From Nostoc linckia NIES-25 (lineage in GTDB: Bacteria; Cyanobacteriota; Cyanobacteriia; Cyanobacteriales; Nostocaceae), in NCBI RefSeq assembly GCF_002368035.1, contig NZ_AP018222.1, forward strand, positions 496,001 to 560,000: a stretch of DNA of 64,000 nt, given 5' to 3'. The notes under the pieces were generated by a model. That model had not been told where the DNA came from. It did no database searches and worked only from the letters and a program-made list of their open reading frames with translations. Every line of letters starts with the position of its first letter. The first letter of the stretch is position 1. The translations under genes and the position numbers were made by a program. This document shows positions 26,737 to 35,702 of this stretch, in pieces.

Positions 26737-28971
26737 ATGTCCCATCCCCTCTACGTCGCTTTTATCTGGCATCAACATCAACCGCTGTACAAATCTCCTG
26801 GTAGCGGTACTTCGCTATCTTCTAGCCAGCAGTACCGCTTACCTTGGGTACGCTTGCATGGCACTAAAGATTATTTGGATTTGATCTTAATGCTAGAACG
26901 GTATCCTAAGTTACACCAAACGGTGAATTTAGTACCATCGCTGATATTGCAACTGGAAGATTATATTGCTGGCACTGCTTTTGACCCTTACCTCACGGCT
27001 AGTTTGACACCGGATGAACAACTTAGCCAGGAACAACGGGAATTCATTATTCAACATTTTTTCGATGCCAATCACCACACCCTAATCGATCCTCATCCCC
27101 GCTACGCCGAGTTATATCACCAAAGGCAGGAAAAAGGGGCAAGTTGGTGTTTGGCAAATTGGCAGCTGTCTGATTATGGCGATTTACTTGCTTGGCACAA
27201 TCTGGCTTGGATCGATCCGCTGTTTTGGGATGACCCGCAAATTGCTACTTGGTTAAAGCAGGGTCGGAATTTTACTTTAAGCGATCGCCAGCGCATTTAT
27301 TCCAAACAGCGAGAAATTCTCAGTCGGATTATCCCCCAACATCGGAAAATGCAGGAGGCGGGACAGTTAGAAGTTACCACCACGCCCTACACTCACCCGA
27401 TTTTACCTTTGCTAGGCGATACTAACTCTGGTCGTGTAGCGGTGCCAAATATGACACTACCTACACAGCGTTTTCAGTGGGCAGAAGATATCCCGCGTCA
27501 TTTACAAAAAGCTTGGAACTTTTATAAAGACCGCTTTGGACAGATTCCCCGTGGTCTATGGCCTTCAGAACAGTCAGTCAGCCCACAGATACTGCCATAT
27601 ATTATTGACCAAGGATTTAAGTGGATATGCTCAGATGAAGCAGTTTTGGGATGGACGCTGAAACACTTTTTCCATCGCGATGGGGCAGGGAATGTAGAAC
27701 AACCAGAACTTCTATACCAACCCTATCGCCTGCAAACCGCAGCAGGTGACTTGTCAATTGTGTTTCGCGACCACAGATTATCAGATTTGATTGGCTTTAC
27801 CTACGGCGCCATGCCAGCAAAACAGGCAGCAGCAGACTTAGTGGGACATTTGCAAGCGATCGCCAAAATGCAAAGAGACAGCCAAAGTCAACAACCTTGG
27901 CTAGTTACCATCGCTTTGGATGGCGAGAATTGTTGGGAATATTACCCCCAAGACGGTAAACCCTTCCTAGAAGCGTTGTATCAATCTTTCAGCAACGAAC
28001 CCCACCTCAAACTCGTCACCGTCTCCGAATTTCTCGAACAATTTCCCCCTACAGCCACCATCCCCGGAGACCGACTACATAGCGGTTCTTGGGTGGATGG
28101 CAGTTTCACCACCTGGATCGGCGATCCCGCCAAAAATCGGGCTTGGGATTACCTGACAGAAGCTAGGAATTTATTGGCAAGTCATCCAGAAGCAACGGAA
28201 GAAAATAACCCAGAAGCTTGGGAAGCCTTGTATGCTGCCGAAGGTTCCGATTGGTTCTGGTGGTTTGGTGCAGGACACTCTTCAAATCAAGATGCCGTCT
28301 TTGACCAGTTGTTTCGCGAACATCTGTTTGGCATTTACAAAGCCTTAAATGAACCTGTACCGCCCTATCTCAAACAACCAGTGGAAGTTCACCAAGCACA
28401 AAGAGACCACCGCCCGCAAAGTTTTATTCATCCAGTCATTGATGGCAAAGGTGACGAACAAGATTGGGACAAAGCTGGACGCATAGAAATTGGTGGGGCG
28501 CGGGGAACAATGCACAACAGTAGCCTTGTCCAGCGACTTTGGTATGGGGTGGATCACCTAAATTTCTATTTGCGAGTGGACTTTAAAAGTGGTGTTGTCC
28601 CAGGGCGGGATTTGCCAACAGAGTTAAATTTGCTGTGGTACTATCCAGACAAAACAATGGTCAACAGCCCAGTTCCATTGGCAGATGTCCCAGATACAGC
28701 CCCAGTAAATTATCATTTTCACCATCTGCTGGAAATTAATTTGCTGACGCAATCGGTTTATTTTCGGGAAGCTGGAGACAATTATCAATGGCATCCCCGC
28801 ACTAGTCGCGCCCAAGCAGCTTTAAGTACTTGTTTAGAGTTGGCAGTACCGTGGGCAGATTTGCAAGTTCCGCCAGATTATCCCGTGCGCCTGATTTTGG
28901 TGCTTGCGGATGAAGGACGTTTTTGTAACTACTTCCCAGAAAATGCTTTGATTCCCATTGAGGTGCCGTAA
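26737..28971 (+). CDS. Glycoside hydrolase family 57 glucan enzyme
   Basis: 744 residues. The GH57 entry motif FIWHQHQPLYK is at 9-19. Further blocks are HTLIDPHPRYAELY, TTPYTHPILPLL, GLWPSEQSVSP (Glu of the nucleophile motif), WICSDEAVLGW, RDHRLSDLIGFTYG (acid/base region) and ALDGENCWEYYP. After the barrel, residues about 540-744 form a separate beta-rich module (FIHPVIDGKGDEQDWDKAG onwards), like the C-terminal glucodextranase/DOMON-type modules. It probably acts on alpha-glucans (amylase, amylopullulanase or branching activity). No signal peptide, so likely cytosolic glycogen metabolism. Confidence 0.9.
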   Translation: MSHPLYVAFIWHQHQPLYKSPGSGTSLSSSQQYRLPWVRLHGTKDYLDLILMLERYPKLHQTVNLVPSLILQLEDYIAGTAFDPYLTASLTPDEQLSQEQREFIIQHFFDANHHTLIDPHPRYAELYHQRQEKGASWCLANWQLSDYGDLLAWHNLAWIDPLFWDDPQIATWLKQGRNFTLSDRQRIYSKQREILSRIIPQHRKMQEAGQLEVTTTPYTHPILPLLGDTNSGRVAVPNMTLPTQRFQWAEDIPRHLQKAWNFYKDRFGQIPRGLWPSEQSVSPQILPYIIDQGFKWICSDEAVLGWTLKHFFHRDGAGNVEQPELLYQPYRLQTAAGDLSIVFRDHRLSDLIGFTYGAMPAKQAAADLVGHLQAIAKMQRDSQSQQPWLVTIALDGENCWEYYPQDGKPFLEALYQSFSNEPHLKLVTVSEFLEQFPPTATIPGDRLHSGSWVDGSFTTWIGDPAKNRAWDYLTEARNLLASHPEATEENNPEAWEALYAAEGSDWFWWFGAGHSSNQDAVFDQLFREHLFGIYKALNEPVPPYLKQPVEVHQAQRDHRPQSFIHPVIDGKGDEQDWDKAGRIEIGGARGTMHNSSLVQRLWYGVDHLNFYLRVDFKSGVVPGRDLPTELNLLWYYPDKTMVNSPVPLADVPDTAPVNYHFHHLLEINLLTQSVYFREAGDNYQWHPRTSRAQAALSTCLELAVPWADLQVPPDYPVRLILVLADEGRFCNYFPENALIPIEVP

Positions 28972-29003
28972 ACCTTTTTTGATTTGTGCAAATTGCAATG
29001 TTG

Positions 29004-29035
29004 AGATCCCCGACTTTTTAAATAAGCGGGGATCT
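29004..29035. terminator. Hairpin 3' of the GH57 gene
   Basis: AGATCCCCG (29004-29012) pairs exactly with CGGGGATCT (29027-29035). It could terminate the GH57 transcript, although only TTGTTG follows. A near-identical stem at 46480-46512 shows that it is also a dispersed repeat. Confidence 0.5.
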
Positions 29036-29072
29036 TGTTGTTGAGGAATAAGGGACTTCCAAAAAATAAATT

Positions 29073-29260
29073 TAGGACTTACGCACTGTACAAATTAATC
29101 ATGGTGTGCGTTTATATGCATAGGTCGTTTCAGGCTTTTATTAATCATTCTTTGGTGGTAAATAAACCCTGGGTGTAGGGAACAGTGCTGTGCCCCTACG
29201 AAAGATGTGGTTTTTCAAACATACATATTTGGTATTTTCTGTCAATGCGTAAGTCCTAAA
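29073..29260. mobile_element. MITE, YAGGACTTACGCA family, long copy, TSD AAATT
   Basis: TAGGACTTACGCA (29073-29085) and TGCGTAAGTCCTA (29248-29260) are exact inverted repeats. The direct repeats AAATT are at 29068-29072 and 29261-29265. The 188-bp interior is unlike that of the 94-bp copy at 21.2 kb, so the family shares only its ends. There is no ORF. Confidence 0.85.
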
Positions 29261-29285
29261 ATTATTCCAAATTATTTGTACATTT

Positions 29286-29482
29286 GTAGGGGCTTTACAG
29301 CTGTGCATTGGGTTTTACCCCACCCCAACCCCTCCCCTTGGCAAGGGGAGGGGCGATTTTGGCTTTAGACAAAATCGGGGTGGGGTAACGCAGATCTTGA
29401 TGGTAAGTGAGATAGCTGAATATCACATTTTTACAACGGTTTGACGTTAAGTTGACACCAATGACAGCTGTAAAGCCCCTAC
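29286..29482. mobile_element. MITE-like element with 19-bp ends (GGGGCTTTACAGCTGT type)
   Basis: GTAGGGGCTTTACAGCTGT (29286-29304) is exactly inverted at 29464-29482. The interior has a C-rich/G-rich hairpin (CCCCAACCCCTCCCC / GGGGAGGGG) and ATCAAGATCTGCG-type spacers. A diverged relative lies at about 61388-61722. A short GTTCGCGGAGCGTTCCGCAG palindromic repeat abuts the right end. Confidence 0.65.
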
Positions 29483-29543
29483 GTTCGCGGAGCGTTCCGC
29501 AGGGATGGGATGTTTTTTAAACTGGAAGTCCCTAACGCTATCC

Positions 29544-32303
29544 TTAGTTGAGCGGATCGAAACGCTGCAATATCAGAGCTACGAACACTACTGGCAAACC
29601 TACACCCATACAAATGAGAGCTTGGGTAAATGTCAAAGGTGTAGTGTCAAACACTTGATTCATCATACTCCACTGACTGAAAAGACATTGTAAGATCGCT
29701 ACAGCCACAATCCCGATCGCTGGAGCATAAGCTACGGGTGTGCGTTTACCTTGGATTCTGGCAACTAGAGATGGTAAAAACTGGGTAATGCTTAACAGGT
29801 AAAACACTTCTGCTGCTACCAACCCATTAATCGCCATCGTGCGAGCTAAGGCTTCATTGCCTGTAGTTTGAAGTATCCATTGAAATACCCCAAAAATTAC
29901 TACCCAATTGAAGACGGAAATCGCTAAGATGCGCTGGAGTAAACTACCTGATAAAAGCTTTTCTCTGGGGTTGCGTGGTGGTTGCTGCATCACCTCTCCA
30001 GATTTTGGCTCAAAGGCTAGGGGAACAATCAACCCTACCGAACTAACCATGTTCAGCCAGAGAATTTGGATTGGTAAAATGGGAAGCACAGTTGCCAGGA
30101 GAATGGCAATTAAAATCGTCATCGATTCTCCAACGTTGATCGGCAGCAAGAAAGCGATCGCTTTTCGCAAGTTGCGGTAAACTCCGCGTCCTTCCTCCAC
30201 AGCAGCTTCAATTGAGGCGAAGTTATCGTCAGTTAGCAGCATATCCGCAGATTCTTTGGTAACTTCTGCCCCAGCTATACCCATCGCTACACCAATATCT
30301 GCCTGCTTGAGAGCGGGAGCATCGTTGACACCATCTCCAGTCATGGCAACAATTTCGCCCTTGAGTTGCAACGCCCTCACCAGACGCAATTTTTGTTCGG
30401 GAGTAACTCGCGCAAATACCATGCCTTGCTCAGCTGCTTGGGCAAATTTTTTTTCATCCATCTGAGTTAATTGCTGTCCGGTGAAGACTTGTGCTTCAGT
30501 GGAGCAAATACCCATTTGGCGGGCGATCGCAGCTGCTGTAAGTGCATGATCCCCTGTAATCATCTTTACCTGAATCCCAGCAGATTGACAGGCCTTGACT
30601 GCGGCGATCGCTTCTTCACGGGGCGGATCGATTATGCCTTGGAGTCCTAAAAACACTAGCCCTTGAGCGATATCGTGCCGTTCCAAGGAGCGTTTAGCAG
30701 CAACTTCTTTACTGGCGAAAGCTAGCACTCGTAAACCTTGGTTTGCCATCCGAGCAACTTCCTGTTCCACTGCCCTTGGATTGAGTGCAGTTTGTTGTCC
30801 TCGCTCGTCAAGCATGTAGTCGCATCGTTGGAGAATTGCCTCTACAGAACCTTTGAGGTAAATTACATTCAGCCTTCGCTTGGCATCTAATTCATGCAAA
30901 GTTGCCATGTATTGAAATTCAGACTCAAAGGGAATGGTATCTATTCGGGGTAATTGCTCTAGATTCTCTGGTGTCAATCCTACTTTATTAGCAGCTACTA
31001 TCAATGCTCCCTCGGTTGGGGTTCCGACTAAGTTCCACTGTCCGTCTCGCCATTCGATGTGCGAATCGTTACAAAGCAATCCCGCTTCTAGAGATTCCCA
31101 AAGAGCAATATGTTCATCTCCATTGAAATCAACAGGCTGTTGATTCATTAAAATTTCACCGTCTGGGGCATAACCAATACCGCTAACAGTGTAATGTTGC
31201 CCCCCGGCATAAATCTTCTGAACCGTCATCTGATTTTCGGTCAACGTGCCAGTTTTATCGGAGCAGATAACGGTAGTACTTCCCAATGTTTCCACGGCGG
31301 GTAACTTCCGAATAATCGCGTTACGTCGTGCCATCCGGGAAACTCCGATCGCCAACGTGACTGTAACAATTGCAGGCAATCCTTCTGGAATCGCGCTAAC
31401 TACAAGAGCCACAGTTGCTTTGAAAACAGCAATCCAAGATTCACCTTGTCCCAATCCGACTGCAAACGTCAGGGCAGCTAAACCTAAGATGACGTACAGC
31501 AGGGTTTTGCTAAACTTGTCAATATTTCGCGTTAGTGGTGTTTTCAGATTTGTGCTGCTTTCAATTAACTGCGAGATCCGGCCTGTTTCAGTGGCATCGG
31601 CGATCGCCACTACAATCCCTTCTGCTTGTCCAAAGGTGACAAAACTTCCTGCGTAAGCCATATTGCTGCGTTCGGCTAATGGTGTTTCCATAGCCAACGA
31701 TGGAGTTGCTTTTTCTACCGGCACAGATTCTCCTGTTAAAGCAGACTCGTCAACTTGTAAGCCACGCACGCTTAATAGCCGCAGATCCGCAGGTACTTTA
31801 TCCCCAGATGCTAGCAGTACCAAATCGCCAACAACAAGTACAGCCGAAGCCAAACGAGTTTTTTGACCATCGCGAATCACAGTTGCTTCGGTAGTGACAG
31901 CTTTGGATAAAGCAGCGATCGCGCCTTCTGCTTTCGATTCTTGAATATAGCCAACGATTGCATTAATCAGGATGACAGCAAAAATTACTCCTGCATCTAT
32001 CCAATCTCGCAACAGCAGTGTTATTACCCCCGCCGTCAGCAAAATATATAGTAGTGGTTGATGAAATTGCTCTAAAAATTTTAGCCAAGGACTTTTGCTA
32101 TCTTTAGTACTCAGTTGATTTGCACCCATCTGTTCGTGTCGGGTGCTAGCTTCTTCATGGCTCAAGCCTGCTTCGGGATGGCTGGCTAAGGTTTGCACAA
32201 CTTGTTGTTCTGTCAGAGTATGCCATTCATAGTTGAGTAAATCTTTTGTTGTTTCAAAAAAAGTATTTGTAGCGATCGTATTTGCTGTCATCCCTGTCTC
32301 CAA
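29544..32303 (-). CDS. Cation-transporting P-type ATPase (P2-like), substrate uncertain
   Basis: 919 residues. A cation-ATPase N-terminal domain (about 25-95) is followed by the actuator TGESVPVEK (190-198), phosphorylation site CSDKTGTLTEN with Asp349, KGS in YLKGSVEA, and the hinge MTGDGVNDAPALKQADIG. M4 has IPEGLPA (305-311), as in P2A calcium pumps. M6 reads WLNMVSSVGLIVPLAFEP, where P2A pumps have N-X-X-T-D: the key Asp is missing. Ca2+ specificity is therefore doubtful, and other cations are possible. Inner-membrane location with about 10 TM helices. It is co-oriented, 30 bp after the small glycine-rich membrane protein gene, so an operon is likely. Confidence 0.88.
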   Translation of the reverse strand: METGMTANTIATNTFFETTKDLLNYEWHTLTEQQVVQTLASHPEAGLSHEEASTRHEQMGANQLSTKDSKSPWLKFLEQFHQPLLYILLTAGVITLLLRDWIDAGVIFAVILINAIVGYIQESKAEGAIAALSKAVTTEATVIRDGQKTRLASAVLVVGDLVLLASGDKVPADLRLLSVRGLQVDESALTGESVPVEKATPSLAMETPLAERSNMAYAGSFVTFGQAEGIVVAIADATETGRISQLIESSTNLKTPLTRNIDKFSKTLLYVILGLAALTFAVGLGQGESWIAVFKATVALVVSAIPEGLPAIVTVTLAIGVSRMARRNAIIRKLPAVETLGSTTVICSDKTGTLTENQMTVQKIYAGGQHYTVSGIGYAPDGEILMNQQPVDFNGDEHIALWESLEAGLLCNDSHIEWRDGQWNLVGTPTEGALIVAANKVGLTPENLEQLPRIDTIPFESEFQYMATLHELDAKRRLNVIYLKGSVEAILQRCDYMLDERGQQTALNPRAVEQEVARMANQGLRVLAFASKEVAAKRSLERHDIAQGLVFLGLQGIIDPPREEAIAAVKACQSAGIQVKMITGDHALTAAAIARQMGICSTEAQVFTGQQLTQMDEKKFAQAAEQGMVFARVTPEQKLRLVRALQLKGEIVAMTGDGVNDAPALKQADIGVAMGIAGAEVTKESADMLLTDDNFASIEAAVEEGRGVYRNLRKAIAFLLPINVGESMTILIAILLATVLPILPIQILWLNMVSSVGLIVPLAFEPKSGEVMQQPPRNPREKLLSGSLLQRILAISVFNWVVIFGVFQWILQTTGNEALARTMAINGLVAAEVFYLLSITQFLPSLVARIQGKRTPVAYAPAIGIVAVAILQCLFSQWSMMNQVFDTTPLTFTQALICMGVGLPVVFVALILQRFDPLN

Positions 32304-32333
32304 ATTGAAATAACCGTTTTCCTCAAGGCGTTA

Positions 32334-32876
32334 TTATGAAAATCTTTTTTTCAGTTCACCAACATGGCACTCTCGCACACCTCGGTAATGTAGAATGTCT
32401 TTTGCTTGCCGGATTTCATCTGCTGTTCCCTCTAGCGTTACTAAAAATTCTTCTTCAGATCTGGATTGTTGATTGAATCTAACTAGCCTTTCTGGAGCAA
32501 ACCAACCTTGAAATGCACCATAAAGACCGCCAAATGCTGCACTTGCTCCACCTGCTAGCAGCGTAGCCAGCACAGATTCAACCGCTAATGCAGGCCCAAC
32601 ACCAGGAATGACTAATATGCCAAGTCCGCCTATAAGTGTAAGGATGCCCCCAGTAGTTCCTCCCGTAATTGCACCTGCTTTAGCGCCTTCGATAGGAGTG
32701 ATAGTACGATTACTCATATCAGCATCCTTGGGTGACTTTTCATGTTCAGAGTTCATATTGAACACAGAAACTTGCTGCATGGGAAAGTCAATTACTCTAA
32801 GTTCATCAAGCACCTGTGTTAGAGCTTGACGGCTAGAAATGATGCCGGTGGCATTTGTGACTGGACTGAAATTCAT
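32334..32876 (-). CDS. Glycine-zipper membrane-associated protein (stress-protein-like) of unknown function
   Basis: 180 residues. N- and C-terminal parts look like small alpha/beta domains (NATGIISSRQALTQVLDELR; EEEFLVTLEGTADEIRQAKDIL). They flank a hydrophobic glycine-rich hairpin at about 67-128 with GGTTGGILTLIGGLG, VIPGVGPALAV and AGGASAAFGGLYGAF. This layout recalls the general-stress-protein-17M-like and similar cyanobacterial families whose glycine zippers insert in membranes. It is the first gene of a two-gene unit with the P-type ATPase (30-bp gap), so it may be a regulator or accessory of the pump; this is inferred from context. Confidence 0.6.
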   Translation of the reverse strand: MNFSPVTNATGIISSRQALTQVLDELRVIDFPMQQVSVFNMNSEHEKSPKDADMSNRTITPIEGAKAGAITGGTTGGILTLIGGLGILVIPGVGPALAVESVLATLLAGGASAAFGGLYGAFQGWFAPERLVRFNQQSRSEEEFLVTLEGTADEIRQAKDILHYRGVRECHVGELKKRFS

Positions 32877-33024
32877 AACAACGTCTCCTATAAAAATGTG
32901 TAAGTTAAAAACGAAGTATTAATAATCTCGAAATAGTAAGCAATTATGCTTTGCAGTGTGAGCATGAACCGTACCGTTAGAACGACTCACGTAAACAACA
33001 ACCATCAAAAATGTAATATTTAGT

Positions 33025-33062
33025 ACGGCTTATATAAGCAAATACCACGTTTGTTAAGCCGT
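33025..33062. repeat. Inverted repeat upstream of the ATPase unit
   Basis: ACGGCTTA (33025-33032) and TAAGCCGT (33055-33062) are exact inverted repeats with a 22-nt loop. They lie about 150 bp upstream of the minus-strand gene start at 32876. This could be a regulator site or a small palindromic repeat. Confidence 0.35.
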
Positions 33063-33165
33063 GTTGCTTTAGCTCAATACCCTTCTATTCCAGGATTGCT
33101 CACAAATGTGAACAAAAAGTGAATGAAGAAGGCACAAGGAAAAGCAAAATACCCGATCGCTTATT

Positions 33166-33367
33166 CAAAATGCTTAAATGCTTTCTCAAACCCCAGTTTG
33201 CTTACTCATTTCAGTAGATTCAGCAAGCAAAATGCTTAAATGCTTTCTCAAACCCCAGTTTGCTTAATCATTTCAGTAGATTCAGCAAGCAAAATGCCTA
33301 AATGCTTACTCATTTCAGTAGATTCAGCAAGCAAAATGCCTAAATGGTTTCTCATTTCAGTACATCG
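33166..33367. repeat. Tandem direct repeat, 62-bp unit (four copies, two shortened)
   Basis: Units begin with CAAAATGCYTAAATG at 33166, 33228, 33290 and 33332. Units 1 and 2 are 62 bp and nearly identical. Unit 3 is 42 bp because it lacks the CTTTCTCAAACCCCAGTT-type block. Unit 4 is partial and degenerate. Within each unit, TTTGCTT and AAGCAAA form a small inverted repeat. Degenerate echoes (ATTCATTTTGGTGT, ATTTATTTTGGTGT) continue to about 33475. There is no ORF and no CRISPR-type spacer diversity. Confidence 0.85.
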
Positions 33368-33494
33368 CGCATTCATTTTGGTGTTTTGGGCAAGCAATGA
33401 GGCTAATTGCTGACTCAATTTACCTTTTTGCTTTCTCAGTTGAGTAATTCAGGCATTTATTTTGGTGTATCGTTGAACCAAAAGCTTGCGATGT

Positions 33495-33514
33495 CTACGA
33501 CGGGCTACGTCTAC
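33495..33514. repeat. Short palindromic repeat, CTACGACGGGCTACG type
   Basis: CTACGACGGGCTACGTCTAC matches 40808-40827 (inside the kinase-WD40 gene) at 19 of 20 positions. It belongs to the GC-rich small repeats of this genome. Here it lies in the leader of the next gene. Confidence 0.55.
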
Positions 33515-33585
33515 ACGTCCGCTTCACTCAGCAAGAATATTTTAAGGCTTACAGATAGAATTTTTAGAAAGTGGAGGTGTATCAA

Positions 33586-34209
33586 GTGAAGTTAGATCCT
33601 AATCAAAATTATACCTTTAGTAAGTATTTTGAAAATGGTTATTATTCAGAAGACTTAGCTGATTATTTTGGGTATAAATTAGTTCTAGTTAATCTAGTGT
33701 TACCACTATATCAAGGAGAGTTAGATAGGTTGACTGAACTGAGAGATAGAATTACTGAAGTATTGCCCTATGTACCTTTAACGACAGAGTTGGCAAGAAG
33801 AGAAGTAATAATATCTAAGGTAGTCTTAGAGTTAATTCATTATACAAATGTTCAGATAAGAATTGAATTTGGCATCAAAGTTTCTAATCTACTTCAGGGA
33901 AATTTAGATTATTTAATTAGAAGTTATCAACCTTTGCAGCTGTTAGTAGTTGAAGCTAAATATGAGGATTTAACTAGAGGATTCACTCAATTAGTTGCCG
34001 AAATGATAGCGTTAGATAGGTGGGAAGAATCGCCTGCAATTACAGAGCAACCTATTTTGATCGGTTCTGTAACTACGGGTAAAATATGGCAGTTTGCTAG
34101 ATTAGATAGAGCGAACAAACATTTTGAATTAGCAATTAATAGTTATAGAGTTCCAGAAGATTTAGAAGAAGTAATGCGAATTCTCTTAGCAGTCTTAAAA
34201 TCAGAATAG
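33586..34209 (+). CDS. PD-(D/E)XK nuclease-like protein
   Basis: 207 residues from GTG at 33586. This start is chosen over GTG at 33571 because GGAGGT lies 7 nt upstream of it, an unusually clear ribosome binding site, and the first residues MKLDPNQNYTFSKYFE match how this cyanobacterial family usually begins, as far as I recall. The fold signature is Asp108 in GNLDYLI, then Glu123-X-Lys125 in LLVVEAKYEDL, followed by a helix with Gln (FTQLVAEM). It is only distantly like the pair at 1.9-3.2 kb. Such genes are abundant in cyanobacteria; the function is unknown. It appears monocistronic, preceded by the 62-bp tandem repeats. Confidence 0.7.
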   Translation: MKLDPNQNYTFSKYFENGYYSEDLADYFGYKLVLVNLVLPLYQGELDRLTELRDRITEVLPYVPLTTELARREVIISKVVLELIHYTNVQIRIEFGIKVSNLLQGNLDYLIRSYQPLQLLVVEAKYEDLTRGFTQLVAEMIALDRWEESPAITEQPILIGSVTTGKIWQFARLDRANKHFELAINSYRVPEDLEEVMRILLAVLKSE

Positions 34210-34366
34210 GCGTTCTAGTCCGTTAAGACAGGAGTAAAGAAAGATTTACAAATATATTTTGTTTTTTCACAAATGAAAGAGGAATGCTATAAAAGTTGAA
34301 AAATTATTTAATTAATTTTGAATTTTGAATTGATAATTTTGAATTGGAGCGAAGCGACGGTCAATG

Positions 34367-34753
34367 TCAATCCACAATTTCATAGCGCACTAACTTCCTA
34401 ACATCCTGACGGGGTAGCCCTAGTTCTTGGGCAATTGTCACTTCTATCTGGCCTAATTCTATTGTTGGAAGTTCTAATTCCAGTCGCTTGAGGATGCGGT
34501 CTGCTGTTTCGACTTCTACTTGGGTAGTTTTCTGAGTTCGGTTAACAGTGGCGTTAATTAGCAATACATTGACTGATAGGTGTGCTTCGAGTTGAGTATC
34601 TGACTGAAGTTTTTTCTCTGTAGAGTAGGATTGACTTAACTGCCCAGCAGCAAGAAAACTACAGGCAAACCAAAAAGCGATCGCTACTAGTGGTAGAACC
34701 AACCAAAATTCTAATCCCAACCCTTGCAGCCAACGTTTGCTAATATGCCACAC
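34367..34753 (-). CDS. Single-pass membrane protein of unknown function
   Basis: 128 residues. One TM helix (about 14-36, LEFWLVLPLVAIAFWFACSFL) is followed by a soluble part of about 90 residues with alternating strands and helices (VEVETADRILKRLELELPTIELGQIEVTIAQELGLPRQDV). The N-terminus is basic (SKRWLQ), so the soluble part should be outside. It is divergent from the two-component genes at 34.87 kb, with a gap of about 110 bp, and may share their regulatory region. No family is recognised. Confidence 0.6.
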   Translation of the reverse strand: MWHISKRWLQGLGLEFWLVLPLVAIAFWFACSFLAAGQLSQSYSTEKKLQSDTQLEAHLSVNVLLINATVNRTQKTTQVEVETADRILKRLELELPTIELGQIEVTIAQELGLPRQDVRKLVRYEIVD

Positions 34754-34865
34754 ACTACACCTGCCTGTGATTTTGCCAAGTTATCACACATTTATTCTGA
34801 CTGATGAAAGACGTTTAAATTGCCTCAATGTATTATTCTAAATAAGACCGAGCCGCACAAAGGTG

Positions 34866-35546
34866 ATGAAAATCTTACTGGCAGAGGACGATCCAAAACA
34901 ATTAATGCCGCTGCAAACGGTTCTTTCACAGGCTGGACACAACGTTGATGGTGTCAAGGATGGTGAAACGGCTCAATGGCTTTTGGTTGAAAAAGAATAT
35001 GACCTGCTAATTTTGGATTGGATGTTACCCCGGATTAGTGGAGTGAGTTTGTGTCAACAGTATCGGGCGGCGGGAAAAACAGCTCCCATATTAATGATTA
35101 CGGCTAAAGATACCACACCCGATAAAGTTATAGGATTAGATGCCGGAGCTGATGACTACCTAGTTAAACCAATTGATATTATAGAGTTCATGGCGCGGGT
35201 GCGGGCATTGAGCAGGCGATCGCCTCTCTGGCAAGGAGACACCCTCTGCTTGGCAGACCTGCAACTTCACCTCGACGCACTGACCTTGGAGCGACAAGGA
35301 GCGATCGTTTCCCTTTCCAGCCAAGAATTTCAGTTACTAGAGTATTTGATGCGTCATCCAAGACAAGTACTCACTCGTAACCAAATTGAGCAAGCCGTAT
35401 GGGAGTGGGGTAGTGAGCCAGAAAGCAATGCAATCACCGTTTTAGTTCGTAAACTTCGCCAACGTTTGCAAACATTATCAGCAGGCGATTGGATTGAAAC
35501 CGTCTATGGTATGGGCTATCGCCTCAACCCTCCAGAATCATCGTAA
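34866..35546 (+). CDS. rppA: OmpR/PhoB-family response regulator, RppA-like
   Basis: 226 residues from ATG 34866; the GTG three bases earlier is in frame but less likely. The receiver domain has acidic pocket EDDP (8-10), phospho-acceptor Asp51 in LLILDWMLPR, Thr in MITAKD and Lys in DDYLVKP. The winged-helix C-terminal domain ends ETVYGMGYRLN. The sequence, as I recall it, is closest to cyanobacterial RppA, which pairs with kinase RppB and has been linked to redox and nickel responses. The cognate kinase follows after a 150-bp repeat. Symbol is tentative. Confidence 0.85.
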   Translation: MKILLAEDDPKQLMPLQTVLSQAGHNVDGVKDGETAQWLLVEKEYDLLILDWMLPRISGVSLCQQYRAAGKTAPILMITAKDTTPDKVIGLDAGADDYLVKPIDIIEFMARVRALSRRSPLWQGDTLCLADLQLHLDALTLERQGAIVSLSSQEFQLLEYLMRHPRQVLTRNQIEQAVWEWGSEPESNAITVLVRKLRQRLQTLSAGDWIETVYGMGYRLNPPESS

Positions 35547-35548
35547 AA

Positions 35549-35693
35549 GGGACTGGGGACTGGGGACTGGGGAGTGTGGGGAGTGTGGGGGGAAAGAGAA
35601 TTTATGCCCCCCTCTCTTCCCACACCTCCCACACCTCCCACACCTCCCACACCTCCTGCTTGCCCCCTGCCCCCTGCCCTCTTCCCTGCCATA
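35549..35693. repeat. Composite hairpin repeat with CCCACACCT tandem units
   Basis: GGGGACTGGGGACTGGGGAG and GTGTGGGGAGTGTGGGGGG are opposed by CCCCCCTCTCTTCCC, four tandem CCCACACCT units and CCCCCTGCCCCCTGCCC. The arms are partly complementary. It separates the response regulator from its kinase gene and may attenuate read-through. Confidence 0.6.
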
Positions 35694-35702
35694 GCATGAG
35701 TT

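Noticed and set aside
33166..33367. CRISPR array
   Set aside because: Units are head-to-tail copies without spacers of unique sequence and two are truncated; a tandem repeat fits better.
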